NCBI RefSeq assembly: GCF_051433195.1
Contig: NZ_JBHMFT010000003.1
Coordinates: forward strand, 124,001 to 188,000
Origin: Falsiroseomonas sp051433195
GTDB lineage: Bacteria; Pseudomonadota; Alphaproteobacteria; Acetobacterales; Acetobacteraceae
Direction of reading: 5' to 3'
Length of the DNA: 64,000 nt
A program made the translations under genes and the position numbers. The notes beneath the pieces are model-generated. The model did no database searches, was not told the origin of the DNA, and saw only the letters and a program-made list of their open reading frames with translations. Positions 49,305-57,074 of the stretch are shown piece after piece; the first letter of the stretch is position 1; each line of letters starts with the position of its first letter.

Positions 49305-50410
49305 GCCACGCGCTGGCGCTGGAGGGGCTGAGCAAGCGGTATGGCAGCTTCACGGCGGTGGAGCGGGTTTCGCTGGATGTGGAACAGGGCGCCTTCCTGA
49401 CCCTTCTGGGGCCATCCGGCAGCGGCAAGACCACCATCCTGATGTGCATCGCGGGCTTCGTGGAGCCGAGCGAGGGCGCGATCCGGCTGGATGGGCGGGA
49501 CATCACGCCGCTGCCGCCGGAGCGCCGCGACTTCGGCATGGTGTTCCAGGGCTACGCGCTGTTCCCGCACATGACGGTGGCGGAGAACGTCGCCTTCCCG
49601 CTGCGCGTCCGCAAGATGGGCGCGGCGGCGCGGGAGGCGAAGGTGCGGGGCGCGCTGGACCTGGTGCAGCTTTCGGCCTTCGGGGACCGGCTGCCGCGGC
49701 AATTGTCCGGCGGCCAGCAGCAGCGCGTGGCGCTGGCCCGCGCGCTGGTGTTCGACCCTGCGCTGCTGCTGCTCGACGAGCCGCTCAGCGCGCTCGACAA
49801 GAAGCTGCGCGCCGAATTGCAGGATGAGTTGAAGGCGCTGCACCGCCGCGTCGGCCGCACCTTCGTCAACGTCACGCACGACCAGGAGGAAGCGCTGTCG
49901 CTGTCCGACCGCGTCGCCATCCTGAACCACGGCAAGCTGATCCAGCAGGGTGCTCCGGCCGAATTGTATGAGCGGCCGGCGACGCGCTTCGTGGCGGATT
50001 TCCTCGGCAAGTCGAATTTCCTGGAAGGCGTGGTGCGGGAGCATCTGGCGGAGGGCTTCGCCATCGGTGCGGGCGCGACGCGGGTGGTGCAGGCGTCCGC
50101 AGTGAAGCCGGACCTTGGCGCGCGCGTGCTGCTGAGCCTGCGGCCGGAGAAGATGGCGCTGCTGGCAGAAGGCGAGACTGCCGAGAATGTTGTCGGCGGC
50201 ACCATCGCAAGCTGGTCCTACCTCGGTGCCGGCTACGCGCTGAATGTGCAGACGCCGGATTTCGGAACGCTGCGGGTGACGCTGCCGACCTGGAATGCGC
50301 CGATTGCGCCGCGGGAGGGGCTGGCGGTGCGGCTCGGGTGGTCTGCCTCGGCAAGTGTTCCCGTGCTGGATGATTCCTCTGGCGCCCCTGCCGGGGACGA
50401 CCCCGCATGA
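49301..50410 (+). CDS. Polyamine-type ABC transporter ATPase (PotA-like)
   Basis: A 369-residue ATPase. Walker A is Gly-Pro-Ser-Gly-Ser-Gly-Lys-Thr-Thr, the signature is Leu-Ser-Gly-Gly-Gln-Gln-Gln, Walker B is Leu-Leu-Leu-Leu-Asp-Glu-Pro-Leu-Ser-Ala-Leu-Asp, and a C-terminal TOBE domain begins near residue 280. This fits PotA/FbpC/CysA-like importers. It overlaps both neighbours by ATGA. With the two permeases and the binding protein it makes a full importer. Confidence 0.93.
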   Translation: MSHALALEGLSKRYGSFTAVERVSLDVEQGAFLTLLGPSGSGKTTILMCIAGFVEPSEGAIRLDGRDITPLPPERRDFGMVFQGYALFPHMTVAENVAFPLRVRKMGAAAREAKVRGALDLVQLSAFGDRLPRQLSGGQQQRVALARALVFDPALLLLDEPLSALDKKLRAELQDELKALHRRVGRTFVNVTHDQEEALSLSDRVAILNHGKLIQQGAPAELYERPATRFVADFLGKSNFLEGVVREHLAEGFAIGAGATRVVQASAVKPDLGARVLLSLRPEKMALLAEGETAENVVGGTIASWSYLGAGYALNVQTPDFGTLRVTLPTWNAPIAPREGLAVRLGWSASASVPVLDDSSGAPAGDDPA

Positions 50411-51243
50411 GACGGCAGGATGCCGGCTGGTGGCTGCTGATCCTGCCGGCCTTCCTGCTGATGACGGCCTTCTACGTCGCACCCATCGCCCAGGTGCTGG
50501 CGATTTCCTTCACCGAGCCGTCGCCGGGTCTCGGCAATTACGAGCGCCTGTTCACCAGCGAGAGCGTGCAGCGCGTCATCGTCACCACCTTGCGCATCTG
50601 CGTGCTGACCACGGCGATCGCGCTGCTGCTGGGCTATGTGCTGGCGTATCGCATCTCGCTGGCGGGCGTTGCGGCGCAGCGCTGGTGGATTCTCGCGGTG
50701 CTGGTGCCGCTGTGGATTTCGGTGCTGGTGCGGGCCTTCGCCTGGGTGACGCTGCTGCGGCGGCAGGGGCTGGTGAACGAGTCGCTGCTCGGCGCCGGGA
50801 TCATCGCGGAACCGCTGGCGCTGGTCTGGAACGAATTCGGCATTATCGTCGGCATGGTGCACTACATGGTGCCCTACGCCGTGCTGCCGATCCTGGCGAG
50901 CATGCGGGAGATCGATCCGCGGCTGCTGAGCGCGGCGCGTGGGCTGGGTGCCAGCCGCATCACGATCTTCCGGCGCGTGTTCCTGCCGCTGTCGCTGCCG
51001 GGGCTGCTCGCCTCGGGCGTGCTGGTCTTCATCTTCTCGCTCGGCTTCTACATCACGCCGGCGATCCTCGGCGGCGGCAAGACGCTGATGGTGGCGGAAT
51101 GGATCGGGCTGCAGATCCTGGACCTGCTGCGCTGGGGGCTCGGCACCATGATGGCAACGATGCTGGTGGTGGCGATCCTGACGACGCTCGCGGTGTTCTC
51201 CCGCATCGTCGACATGCGGCGGGTCTTCGGAGGAGGCGGCTGA
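50407..51243 (+). CDS. ABC transporter permease (PotB-like)
   Basis: A 278-residue inner-membrane permease with six hydrophobic segments. The EAA-like loop reads Ala-Ala-Arg-Gly-Leu-Gly-Ala-Ser, where the ATPase docks, followed by Phe-Arg-Arg-Val-Phe-Leu-Pro-Leu-Ser-Leu-Pro-Gly. Starts on ATGA with the ATPase gene, and its TGA shares one base with the next permease ATG. Confidence 0.94.
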   Translation: MRRQDAGWWLLILPAFLLMTAFYVAPIAQVLAISFTEPSPGLGNYERLFTSESVQRVIVTTLRICVLTTAIALLLGYVLAYRISLAGVAAQRWWILAVLVPLWISVLVRAFAWVTLLRRQGLVNESLLGAGIIAEPLALVWNEFGIIVGMVHYMVPYAVLPILASMREIDPRLLSAARGLGASRITIFRRVFLPLSLPGLLASGVLVFIFSLGFYITPAILGGGKTLMVAEWIGLQILDLLRWGLGTMMATMLVVAILTTLAVFSRIVDMRRVFGGGG

Positions 51244-52019
51244 TGCGGCCGGGGTGGTTCGCGCGGGGCTCGGCCTGGGTGGTGGCGCTGTACCTGCTGC
51301 TGCCGATCAGCATCATCATCCCGGTCTCGATGACCGACCAGCGCTTCCTGTCGCTGCCGAAGGAGGCGCTGTCCCTGCGGCACTACGCCACGGTGTTGAG
51401 CTCGCCGGAATGGCTCGGCTCCATCTGGCAGTCCTTCCTGATTGCGGTCGTGGCGACGGTGATCGCGGTGGTGGCCGGGACGCTGTGCGCCATCGGCTGC
51501 TGGCGGCTGGCGCGGCGGTCCACTGACCTGGTGCGGGCGCTGATGCTGCTGCCGATCATCATCCCCTCCATCGTCTATGCGATCGGGCTGTATCGCTACT
51601 TCGCCGGGCTCGACCTGCTGGACCGGTTCCTGGGGGTTGCCATCGCACATGGGGTCACGGGGATACCGTACGTTGTCATCACCGTCTCCACGGCGCTCGC
51701 GGCGTTCGACCTACGGCTGGAACAGGCGGCGCGGGGCATGGGGGCGAGCCTGGGGCAGACGCTGCGCTGGGTGATCCTGCCGCGCATCATGCCAGGCATC
51801 GTCTCCGGCGCGATCTTCGCCTTCATCCATAGCTGGGATGAGCTGGTGATCGTGCTGTTCATCGCCTCCCGCGACGTGTTCACGTTGCCGCGGCGGATCT
51901 GGGACGGGATCAACGAGAATCTCGACCCGGCGATGGCCGCGGTGGCCGTGCTGCTGGTGGTGTTCACCACGGGGCTGCTGCTGCTGGACCTGGCGCTGCG
52001 GCGGCGGCGGGACGCCTAG
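51243..52019 (+). CDS. ABC transporter permease (PotC-like)
   Basis: A 258-residue permease with six hydrophobic segments and an EAA loop (Gln-Ala-Ala-Arg-Gly-Met-Gly-Ala-Ser). It forms the heteromeric pore with the preceding permease and overlaps it by one base. Its end overlaps the converging GNAT gene by four bases. This is the last gene of the six-gene importer operon. Confidence 0.94.
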   Translation: MRPGWFARGSAWVVALYLLLPISIIIPVSMTDQRFLSLPKEALSLRHYATVLSSPEWLGSIWQSFLIAVVATVIAVVAGTLCAIGCWRLARRSTDLVRALMLLPIIIPSIVYAIGLYRYFAGLDLLDRFLGVAIAHGVTGIPYVVITVSTALAAFDLRLEQAARGMGASLGQTLRWVILPRIMPGIVSGAIFAFIHSWDELVIVLFIASRDVFTLPRRIWDGINENLDPAMAAVAVLLVVFTTGLLLLDLALRRRRDA

Positions 52020-52558
52020 GCGGCCTGTGCCGCGCGCTGGTCCAGGCACCGCGCCATGCGGCGAACCTCGAAATCCACGCCTGGCGCCACCCGCAGCGCA
52101 TGCGTGGACAATTCGCGGTAGCCGAGCGTGGCGTAGAGCGGTGCGCCGGACAGCGTCGCCATCAACTCCGATGTCTGGACCCGCAGCGCGACCAGTCGCG
52201 ATTCAACTGCCTGCATCAGGCGCCGCCCCAGGCCACGGCGGGCGAAGTCCGGGCTGACATAGACGCTGCGCACCAGGCCGGTGCGGCCAGGCAGCGAGCG
52301 CAAAGGCTCCGTCATCAGCGCCGCGTAGTTCGGCGCATGCAGCGACCAGCCGGCGCTGCCGGCGAGGCGGCCGGTGACCTCCAGCACCAGGTAGGTGCCA
52401 TCGGTGACGAGCCGCGCATCCATGGTTCCCAGGCGGGACAGCGCCGCATCCAGCACCGGGCGTGGATAATGCGCAGCACCCAGGGCCAGCAGGCTGGCCG
52501 CCTGCATCTCGAGCAGCGCGGGCAGGTCTTCCGCGCGGGCCTGGCGGATCACGTGCAT
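52016..52558 (-). CDS. GNAT-family N-acetyltransferase
   Basis: A 180-residue acetyltransferase of the GNAT fold. The acetyl-CoA loop is Ser-Pro-Asp-Phe-Ala-Arg-Arg-Gly-Leu-Gly-Arg-Arg-Leu-Met near residues 103-116, preceded by the strand Leu-Val-Arg-Ser-Val-Tyr-Val. Its place beside a polyamine-type importer allows polyamine or amino-acid acetylation, but GNAT substrates are not predictable. AAAGGAGA lies upstream of the ATG. Its stop overlaps the permease end on the other strand. Confidence 0.88.
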   Translation of the reverse strand: MHVIRQARAEDLPALLEMQAASLLALGAAHYPRPVLDAALSRLGTMDARLVTDGTYLVLEVTGRLAGSAGWSLHAPNYAALMTEPLRSLPGRTGLVRSVYVSPDFARRGLGRRLMQAVESRLVALRVQTSELMATLSGAPLYATLGYRELSTHALRVAPGVDFEVRRMARCLDQRAAQAA

Positions 52559-52596
52559 GACAGGTCTCCTTTCCCGCGGGAGATAGGGTCCCCGTA

Positions 52597-52626
52597 TTGC
52601 GTGCGTGTGTCGCGTGGCGGCAGAAT
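52597..52626 (+). promoter_or_regulatory. Candidate promoter for the amidinotransferase-family gene
   Basis: TTGCGT (52597-52602) and CAGAAT (52621-52626) are spaced by 18 bases, 36 bases upstream of the ATG at 52663, in the 104-base divergent gap. Confidence 0.3.
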
Positions 52627-52662
52627 GAGGTTTCGTTCGTGTCGCCGACGAGGAACCGCAGC

Positions 52663-53673
52663 ATGACCAACGCGATGAGCGAGTTCGACCACCGCTACAA
52701 CATGCTCATCGAGCGTTTCGCCAGCGAGCCGGAGCCCGGATTCGAAAGCGCCGAGGAACAGCACTTCGTCTGGGGCCGCGAATGGGGCTGCAACTCCGAT
52801 ATCGGCCGCCTGCGCGTGGTGCTGATGCACCGGCCGGGCGAGGAAATGCGCGTGGTGGACACGCTGCCCTACATCCCGGAGCTGCGCGCCTTCGGCGACG
52901 CGCAATCCGGCGCCTACTGGCGTGGCGACGAGCGGCCGACGCTGGCGGAACAGCAGGCGCAGCACGATGCGCTGGTGGCGGCGCTGCGCGAGGAAGGCGT
53001 GGAGGTTGTGTTCCTGAAGCGCGTGGCGGAAGGCCGGCACAAATCCATCTACACGCGCGATTCCTGCATCGGCATCAAGGGCGGTGCGATCGTCACGCGC
53101 ATGGGTCCGCGCATCCGGCGCGGCGAGGAAGCGCCGGTGACGGAGACGCTGGGCGCGCTCGGCATGCCGGTGCTGCGCACCATCCACGGCACCGGGCTGA
53201 TGGAAGGCGGCAGCTTCGCCTATGTGCGGCCGGACCTCGCGGTGGTCGGCGTATCATCCCGCGTGAACGAGGAGGGCGCGCGGCAGCTGGAGGAAGTGCT
53301 TGCGGTACAGGGCACGAAGCTGCTGCGCGTGCAGATCCCGGGCTACCGGCTGCATATCGACGGCGCCTTCGTGATGATCGACCACGACACCGCCATCGTG
53401 AACCCCTCCACGCTGCCCTTCGTGTTCATGGAGGCGCTGAAGCGGGAAGGGGTGAAGCTGATTCCGGTGAACCACGAGGACCCATCCTGGACCATCAACT
53501 GCCTCGCGGTGCGGCCGGGGCGCATGCTGATGAGCGACAAGGTGGGGCCGCGGACGCAGGAGGCGCTGGACCGCGCCAACATCTCCATCCGGCTGGTCCA
53601 GTACGACAAGGTCGGGCTGGGCGGCGGCGGCATCCACTGCTCGACCAGCCCGCTGGTACGGGACGCGCTGTAG
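52663..53673 (+). CDS. Amidinotransferase/arginine-deiminase-family hydrolase
   Basis: A 336-residue protein of the guanidine-modifying superfamily (arginine deiminase, DDAH, amidinotransferase). The catalytic set is present: Cys326 in Gly-Gly-Gly-Ile-His-Cys-Ser-Thr, His231 with Asp233 in Leu-His-Ile-Asp-Gly-Ala-Phe, Glu181 in Met-Glu-Gly-Gly-Ser-Phe, and Asp133 in Tyr-Thr-Arg-Asp. Enzymes of this fold act on arginine, methylarginines or related guanidines. I chose ATG 52663, after GAGGAA. It lies next to the polyamine-type importer, so an imported guanidino compound is a sensible substrate. Which one is unknown. Confidence 0.9.
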   Translation: MTNAMSEFDHRYNMLIERFASEPEPGFESAEEQHFVWGREWGCNSDIGRLRVVLMHRPGEEMRVVDTLPYIPELRAFGDAQSGAYWRGDERPTLAEQQAQHDALVAALREEGVEVVFLKRVAEGRHKSIYTRDSCIGIKGGAIVTRMGPRIRRGEEAPVTETLGALGMPVLRTIHGTGLMEGGSFAYVRPDLAVVGVSSRVNEEGARQLEEVLAVQGTKLLRVQIPGYRLHIDGAFVMIDHDTAIVNPSTLPFVFMEALKREGVKLIPVNHEDPSWTINCLAVRPGRMLMSDKVGPRTQEALDRANISIRLVQYDKVGLGGGGIHCSTSPLVRDAL

Positions 53674-53676
53674 CGG

Positions 53677-55260
53677 CTATTCGAAGCTCGACGCCTCGTT
53701 CGCCGGGTTGAGGTCGCCGACGAAGCGCAGCAGGTCCGGCATGGTGAAGGTGCCGGCGTGCTGGGAGGGCAGCGTCGGCTTCCAGTTGCGGTCGTGCCGG
53801 AAAAAGGATTCGCAGTCGCCTTCGAGCAGGCCGATGAAGACCTCCGCCAGGATGCGGCTGCCGACCGGGCCGAGGCGATTGCCGCCATCGCCCTTCAACT
53901 GCGCTTCCTTCAGGATGTAGTACCACAGCGGGGTCGCCTCATGCAGGCCGAGTTGCCGCGCCTTGGCGCCGTCCGGTCCGCTGCCGGCGATCTCCTGCCC
54001 CGTCAGCGCCGTGATCTGCATGGCCTCCGCCACGGCCTGGCCACTCGGCAGCTGCATCTTCACGCCGCGCTGCAGGTTGCGCAGCGGCAGGCTGCCGCCG
54101 CCGCCGGGCAAATCGTGCAGCGCCGGGACCAGGTAGGGGTCGATCAGCCGGGACAGGTTGAGCACGAAGGCGTTGTCGGGCGGCTCGGCGCCCTGCGGCG
54201 CATCGATCGGGCGGTCGATCTCGAAGAAGCGGTGCCAGTCGATGGCCCAGTCGCCGGGCAGGTCGGGCAGCGGGAAGGGGTCGATCAGCGTGCCGTCGGG
54301 CAGCTTCAGCTTCGGCAGTTTCAGCGCCGTGAGGATTTCGGGATCGCTCACGCGGCTGCCGACGATGCCGCCCGACAATCCGCTGAAATGGAACAGGAAG
54401 CTGAAGGTGGCGGGGCCGGCGCCGGGGCGGAAGACGCGGTTGTGGCTGTAGTCCTCCCGCACCATGGAATGGCCGAGCCGGTAGGCGGCGACGGCGAATT
54501 CGACCGGCATGTAGGGGTCTTCGTACTGGCTCAGCGTCTCGAAGCGGAAATGCTGGCGGCCATGCGTCAGCACCCACTGCACCTCGTTGAAATCGACCAG
54601 GCGGTCGAGGAAATCGTGCAGCACGATCCACTGGTAGTGCCAGCGCGTGATGCGGCGCGCCTCCTCGAAGCTGCCGCCGGCGCCGAGCTGGTCGACCACC
54701 TTGTTGTGCAGCTTGAGGAAGGCGAGGTGGGTCTGCGCGACCAGCAGGTTCTCGTCGTTGCGCGGGTCGCCGATCAGCGCGACACCCTCTCGCGATCGGG
54801 GCAGGTCGTTGGGCAGGCCGGCGCGGATGCGGCGGCCGCCGGGGCCGCGCGGTTCGCCGCCCGGTCCGGTGGCACCGATGGCAAGCTTCCGCGGATCGCC
54901 GCGGTCATACAGGAAGGGCTGTTCGGTCGGGCCGCGGCCATAGACGCTGTCGAGGTCGAGGCGCGGCGTCCTGAAATTCAGCAGCGCGTCCGGGTCGTTC
55001 ACCTTCTCGCCGAGGCCAGAGGTGTCGAAGGTCATGTCGTGGTCGATGAACTGGCCGAGATAGGTATAGCCGGCCGGGACGTTGGCATTGTCGCCGGACT
55101 GGCCGTCATCGCGCATGGCCTCGGCAAGCTGGCGCAGCCTGTCCTCCGCCACCTCCAGCCCCTCGAGCTTCGGGAACATGCGCCCGAAGCGACCGAAGCC
55201 ACGCTGGCGTTCCGCGCCGGCCGTGAGGCCGCGCAGGGGCTTGCCGTGTCCTGCCTGCAT
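53677..55260 (-). CDS. Animal-type haem peroxidase
   Basis: A 527-residue protein of the peroxidase-cyclooxygenase superfamily. The distal site is Gln70-Phe-Ile-Asp73-His74-Asp75. A calcium/structure motif Leu-Asp-Leu-Asp-Ser-Val-Tyr-Gly follows at 101-108. The distal arginine is expected at Arg167 (Gly-Asp-Pro-Arg-Asn-Asp-Glu-Asn). The proximal histidine is His264 in Ala-Tyr-Arg-Leu-Gly-His-Ser, with Glu254 upstream as a possible haem-ester residue. It has no signal peptide, transmembrane segment or RTX repeats, so export is unclear. AGGAGGGG precedes ATG 55260. It may make hypohalous acids or oxidise phenols. It meets the amidinotransferase-family gene tail to tail. Confidence 0.92.
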   Translation of the reverse strand: MQAGHGKPLRGLTAGAERQRGFGRFGRMFPKLEGLEVAEDRLRQLAEAMRDDGQSGDNANVPAGYTYLGQFIDHDMTFDTSGLGEKVNDPDALLNFRTPRLDLDSVYGRGPTEQPFLYDRGDPRKLAIGATGPGGEPRGPGGRRIRAGLPNDLPRSREGVALIGDPRNDENLLVAQTHLAFLKLHNKVVDQLGAGGSFEEARRITRWHYQWIVLHDFLDRLVDFNEVQWVLTHGRQHFRFETLSQYEDPYMPVEFAVAAYRLGHSMVREDYSHNRVFRPGAGPATFSFLFHFSGLSGGIVGSRVSDPEILTALKLPKLKLPDGTLIDPFPLPDLPGDWAIDWHRFFEIDRPIDAPQGAEPPDNAFVLNLSRLIDPYLVPALHDLPGGGGSLPLRNLQRGVKMQLPSGQAVAEAMQITALTGQEIAGSGPDGAKARQLGLHEATPLWYYILKEAQLKGDGGNRLGPVGSRILAEVFIGLLEGDCESFFRHDRNWKPTLPSQHAGTFTMPDLLRFVGDLNPANEASSFE

Positions 55261-55349
55261 GATGTGCGCCCCTCCTGGACGGGTTGGGGGCACACCCTAT
55301 GCGTGTGCGGACGTGGGTTCCACGCTGCCGCGGTCGTGATCCCTGGTGG

Positions 55350-55363
55350 GTAGCCCGGGCTAC
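55350..55363. repeat. Perfect palindrome over a stop codon
   Basis: GTAGCCCGGGCTAC is a 14-base perfect palindrome that includes the TAG stop of the leftward binding-protein gene. It may be part of a transcription end signal, but no T-run follows on the minus strand. Confidence 0.4.
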
Positions 55364-56946
55364 TCCCTTTTGGCGACACCCCAGAACACCGGGACCGTGG
55401 TCGGGCGCAGGCCCTCCACGTTGCTGCGATGCGCGGCCAGCGTGCGGAACTGGCCGGCATTGATGTAGGGCAGCACGGCGTAGGCACGCGCATGCACTTG
55501 GTGCAGGATTTCCTGCCGCTTCGCGGCGTCGTTCTCCTCCCACCAAGACCGGCGCAGGGCCTCGAGCTGCTGGTCGCAGGGCCAGCCGGTGAGGCCGCCC
55601 TCGCAGGGGCTGGCGAGGTACAGGTTGGTCAGCGGGTTCTGGCCGTCCAGCACGTTCGCGACGGTGACGAACATGTTCCAGCCGCCCTGGTCCACCGGCT
55701 CCCGCCGGTTGCGGCGCTGGGTGACCGTCGCCCAGTCCATGCTCGGCACGTCCATGTTCAGGCCGGCGCGGCTGAAGGCGGCGGCCATGGTCAGCGTGGC
55801 CGCGTTGTTGATCGGGCTGTCGGCGGCGTTCATGAACACCACGCGGCGGTTGTCGTAACCGGCTTCCCGGAGCAGGGCGCGGGCGCGGTCCAGGTTCTCG
55901 GCACGCAGGCCCTCCGCGCCGGCATCGGATTGCAGCGGCGTGTTGCAGAAGAAGAAGGCGGGGCAGTAGGGCACCTGCTCCGTCGGGCGTACGCCGATGG
56001 CGTTCAGCACGTCCTGCTGGTTGATCAGGTGCAGCAGGGCGCGGCGCGCCTCCGGCTTGTCGAAGGGTGGCTGGGTGTGGTTCAGGCGCAGCCAGACCAT
56101 GAAGCCCACGGGGTTCAGCGCGAAGGTCCGGATGTTGCGATTGCGCTCCAGCACCGGGATCAGGTCCGGGGAAGGCTGCTCGATGAAGTCGACTTCACCG
56201 GCCTGCAGCGCGGCCGCGGCGGTGGCGGGGTCTGGCATCGCCACCCATTCCAGGCGGGCGATGTTCACCACCTTGCCGCCGGCCAGGCCATCGGCAGGCT
56301 CCGGCCGCGGGCGGTAGGCAGGGTTGCGCAGATAGACGGCGCGGTTGCCGGCCTGCCATTCGCCCGGCTGGAAGATGAAGGGGCCGCTGCCGGTCGCCTC
56401 CGTGATCGCGGTGCTGGCGGGCGTCGCGGCGATACGCTCCGGCATCACGAACAGGGCGCTGGCGGTGGGCCGCGCCAGCGCCTCCGTGACCAGGGCGAAG
56501 GGGCGCGACAGGCGGATGGTGAAGGTCTTGTCGTCCACCACCTCCATCGATGCGGTGGCCGCGGCCAGCGCGCGGCCGACGATGTCGCGCTGCGACCAGC
56601 GGCGGATGGAGGCCACGGCATCCGCGGCGCGGACCGGCGTGTTGTCGTGGAAGGCCAGGCCGTCGCGCAGCGTGAAGCGGTGGGACAGGCCATCGGCGCT
56701 CGGCTCATGCGTCTGCACCATCTGAGGGCGCGCGACGCCCTGGCTGTCCAGGGCGAAAAGCTGGTCGTACACCATGAACCCGTGGTTGCGGACGAAGGCG
56801 GCGGTGGAGTTCACCGGGTCCAGGCTGGCCAGGTCGTTGATCAGCACGACGCGCAGCGTCCCGGTGGGCGCGGGCTGCGCCTCGGCGGTCGTTCCGGCGA
56901 GTGTGAGGGCGGCGGCTGCCGCGAAACCGAACCAGCGCCTGCGCAT
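55360..56946 (-). CDS. Peptide-type ABC transporter binding protein (family 5)
   Basis: A 528-residue SBP_bac_5 protein. The signal peptide spans about 1-24 (Met-Arg-Arg-Arg start, Ala-Glu-Ala before Gln). Family marks are Leu-Ala-Ser-Leu-Asp-Pro-Val-Asn-Ser, Phe-His-Asp-Asn-Thr-Pro-Val-Arg-Ala-Ala-Asp, Gly-Ser-Gly-Pro-Phe and a late Ala-Arg-Ala-Leu-Leu-Arg-Glu-Ala-Gly-Tyr. ATG 56946 gives the correct signal peptide. It is divergent from the peptide-type transporter operon, which has its own binding protein, so two binding proteins may share the same permeases with different ligands. Confidence 0.9.
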   Translation of the reverse strand: MRRRWFGFAAAAALTLAGTTAEAQPAPTGTLRVVLINDLASLDPVNSTAAFVRNHGFMVYDQLFALDSQGVARPQMVQTHEPSADGLSHRFTLRDGLAFHDNTPVRAADAVASIRRWSQRDIVGRALAAATASMEVVDDKTFTIRLSRPFALVTEALARPTASALFVMPERIAATPASTAITEATGSGPFIFQPGEWQAGNRAVYLRNPAYRPRPEPADGLAGGKVVNIARLEWVAMPDPATAAAALQAGEVDFIEQPSPDLIPVLERNRNIRTFALNPVGFMVWLRLNHTQPPFDKPEARRALLHLINQQDVLNAIGVRPTEQVPYCPAFFFCNTPLQSDAGAEGLRAENLDRARALLREAGYDNRRVVFMNAADSPINNAATLTMAAAFSRAGLNMDVPSMDWATVTQRRNRREPVDQGGWNMFVTVANVLDGQNPLTNLYLASPCEGGLTGWPCDQQLEALRRSWWEENDAAKRQEILHQVHARAYAVLPYINAGQFRTLAAHRSNVEGLRPTTVPVFWGVAKRE

Positions 56947-56976
56947 GTTGAAGCATCCTGCCTGAGGAAGGGGCGG

Positions 56977-57005
56977 ATCATCTCCGCATGCGGGCCGGCG
57001 TGCAA
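56977..57005 (-). promoter_or_regulatory. Candidate promoter for the leftward binding-protein gene
   Basis: On the minus strand TTGCAC (57005-57000) and GATGAT (56982-56977) are spaced by 17 bases, 30 bases before ATG 56946. It lies about 20 bases from the divergent promoter candidate, so one regulator could control both. Confidence 0.35.
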
Positions 57006-57025
57006 TCTCTTGCTTGCTGCGCGGG

Positions 57026-57054
57026 TTGACGGGTGCGGCCGCATCGCGTGACAG
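57026..57054 (+). promoter_or_regulatory. Candidate promoter for the amidohydrolase/peptide-transporter operon
   Basis: TTGACG (57026-57031), a near-consensus -35, and TGACAG (57049-57054) are spaced by 17 bases, 20 bases before ATG 57075, which is preceded by GGAG. The -10 is weak. Confidence 0.4.
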
Positions 57055-57074
57055 TCTGGTCACGTCGGAGTGGG

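Noticed and set aside
55350..55363. Operator for a regulator
   Set aside because: The palindrome overlaps a stop codon and lies at a gene end, not in a promoter gap. It more likely relates to transcription ending or is chance.
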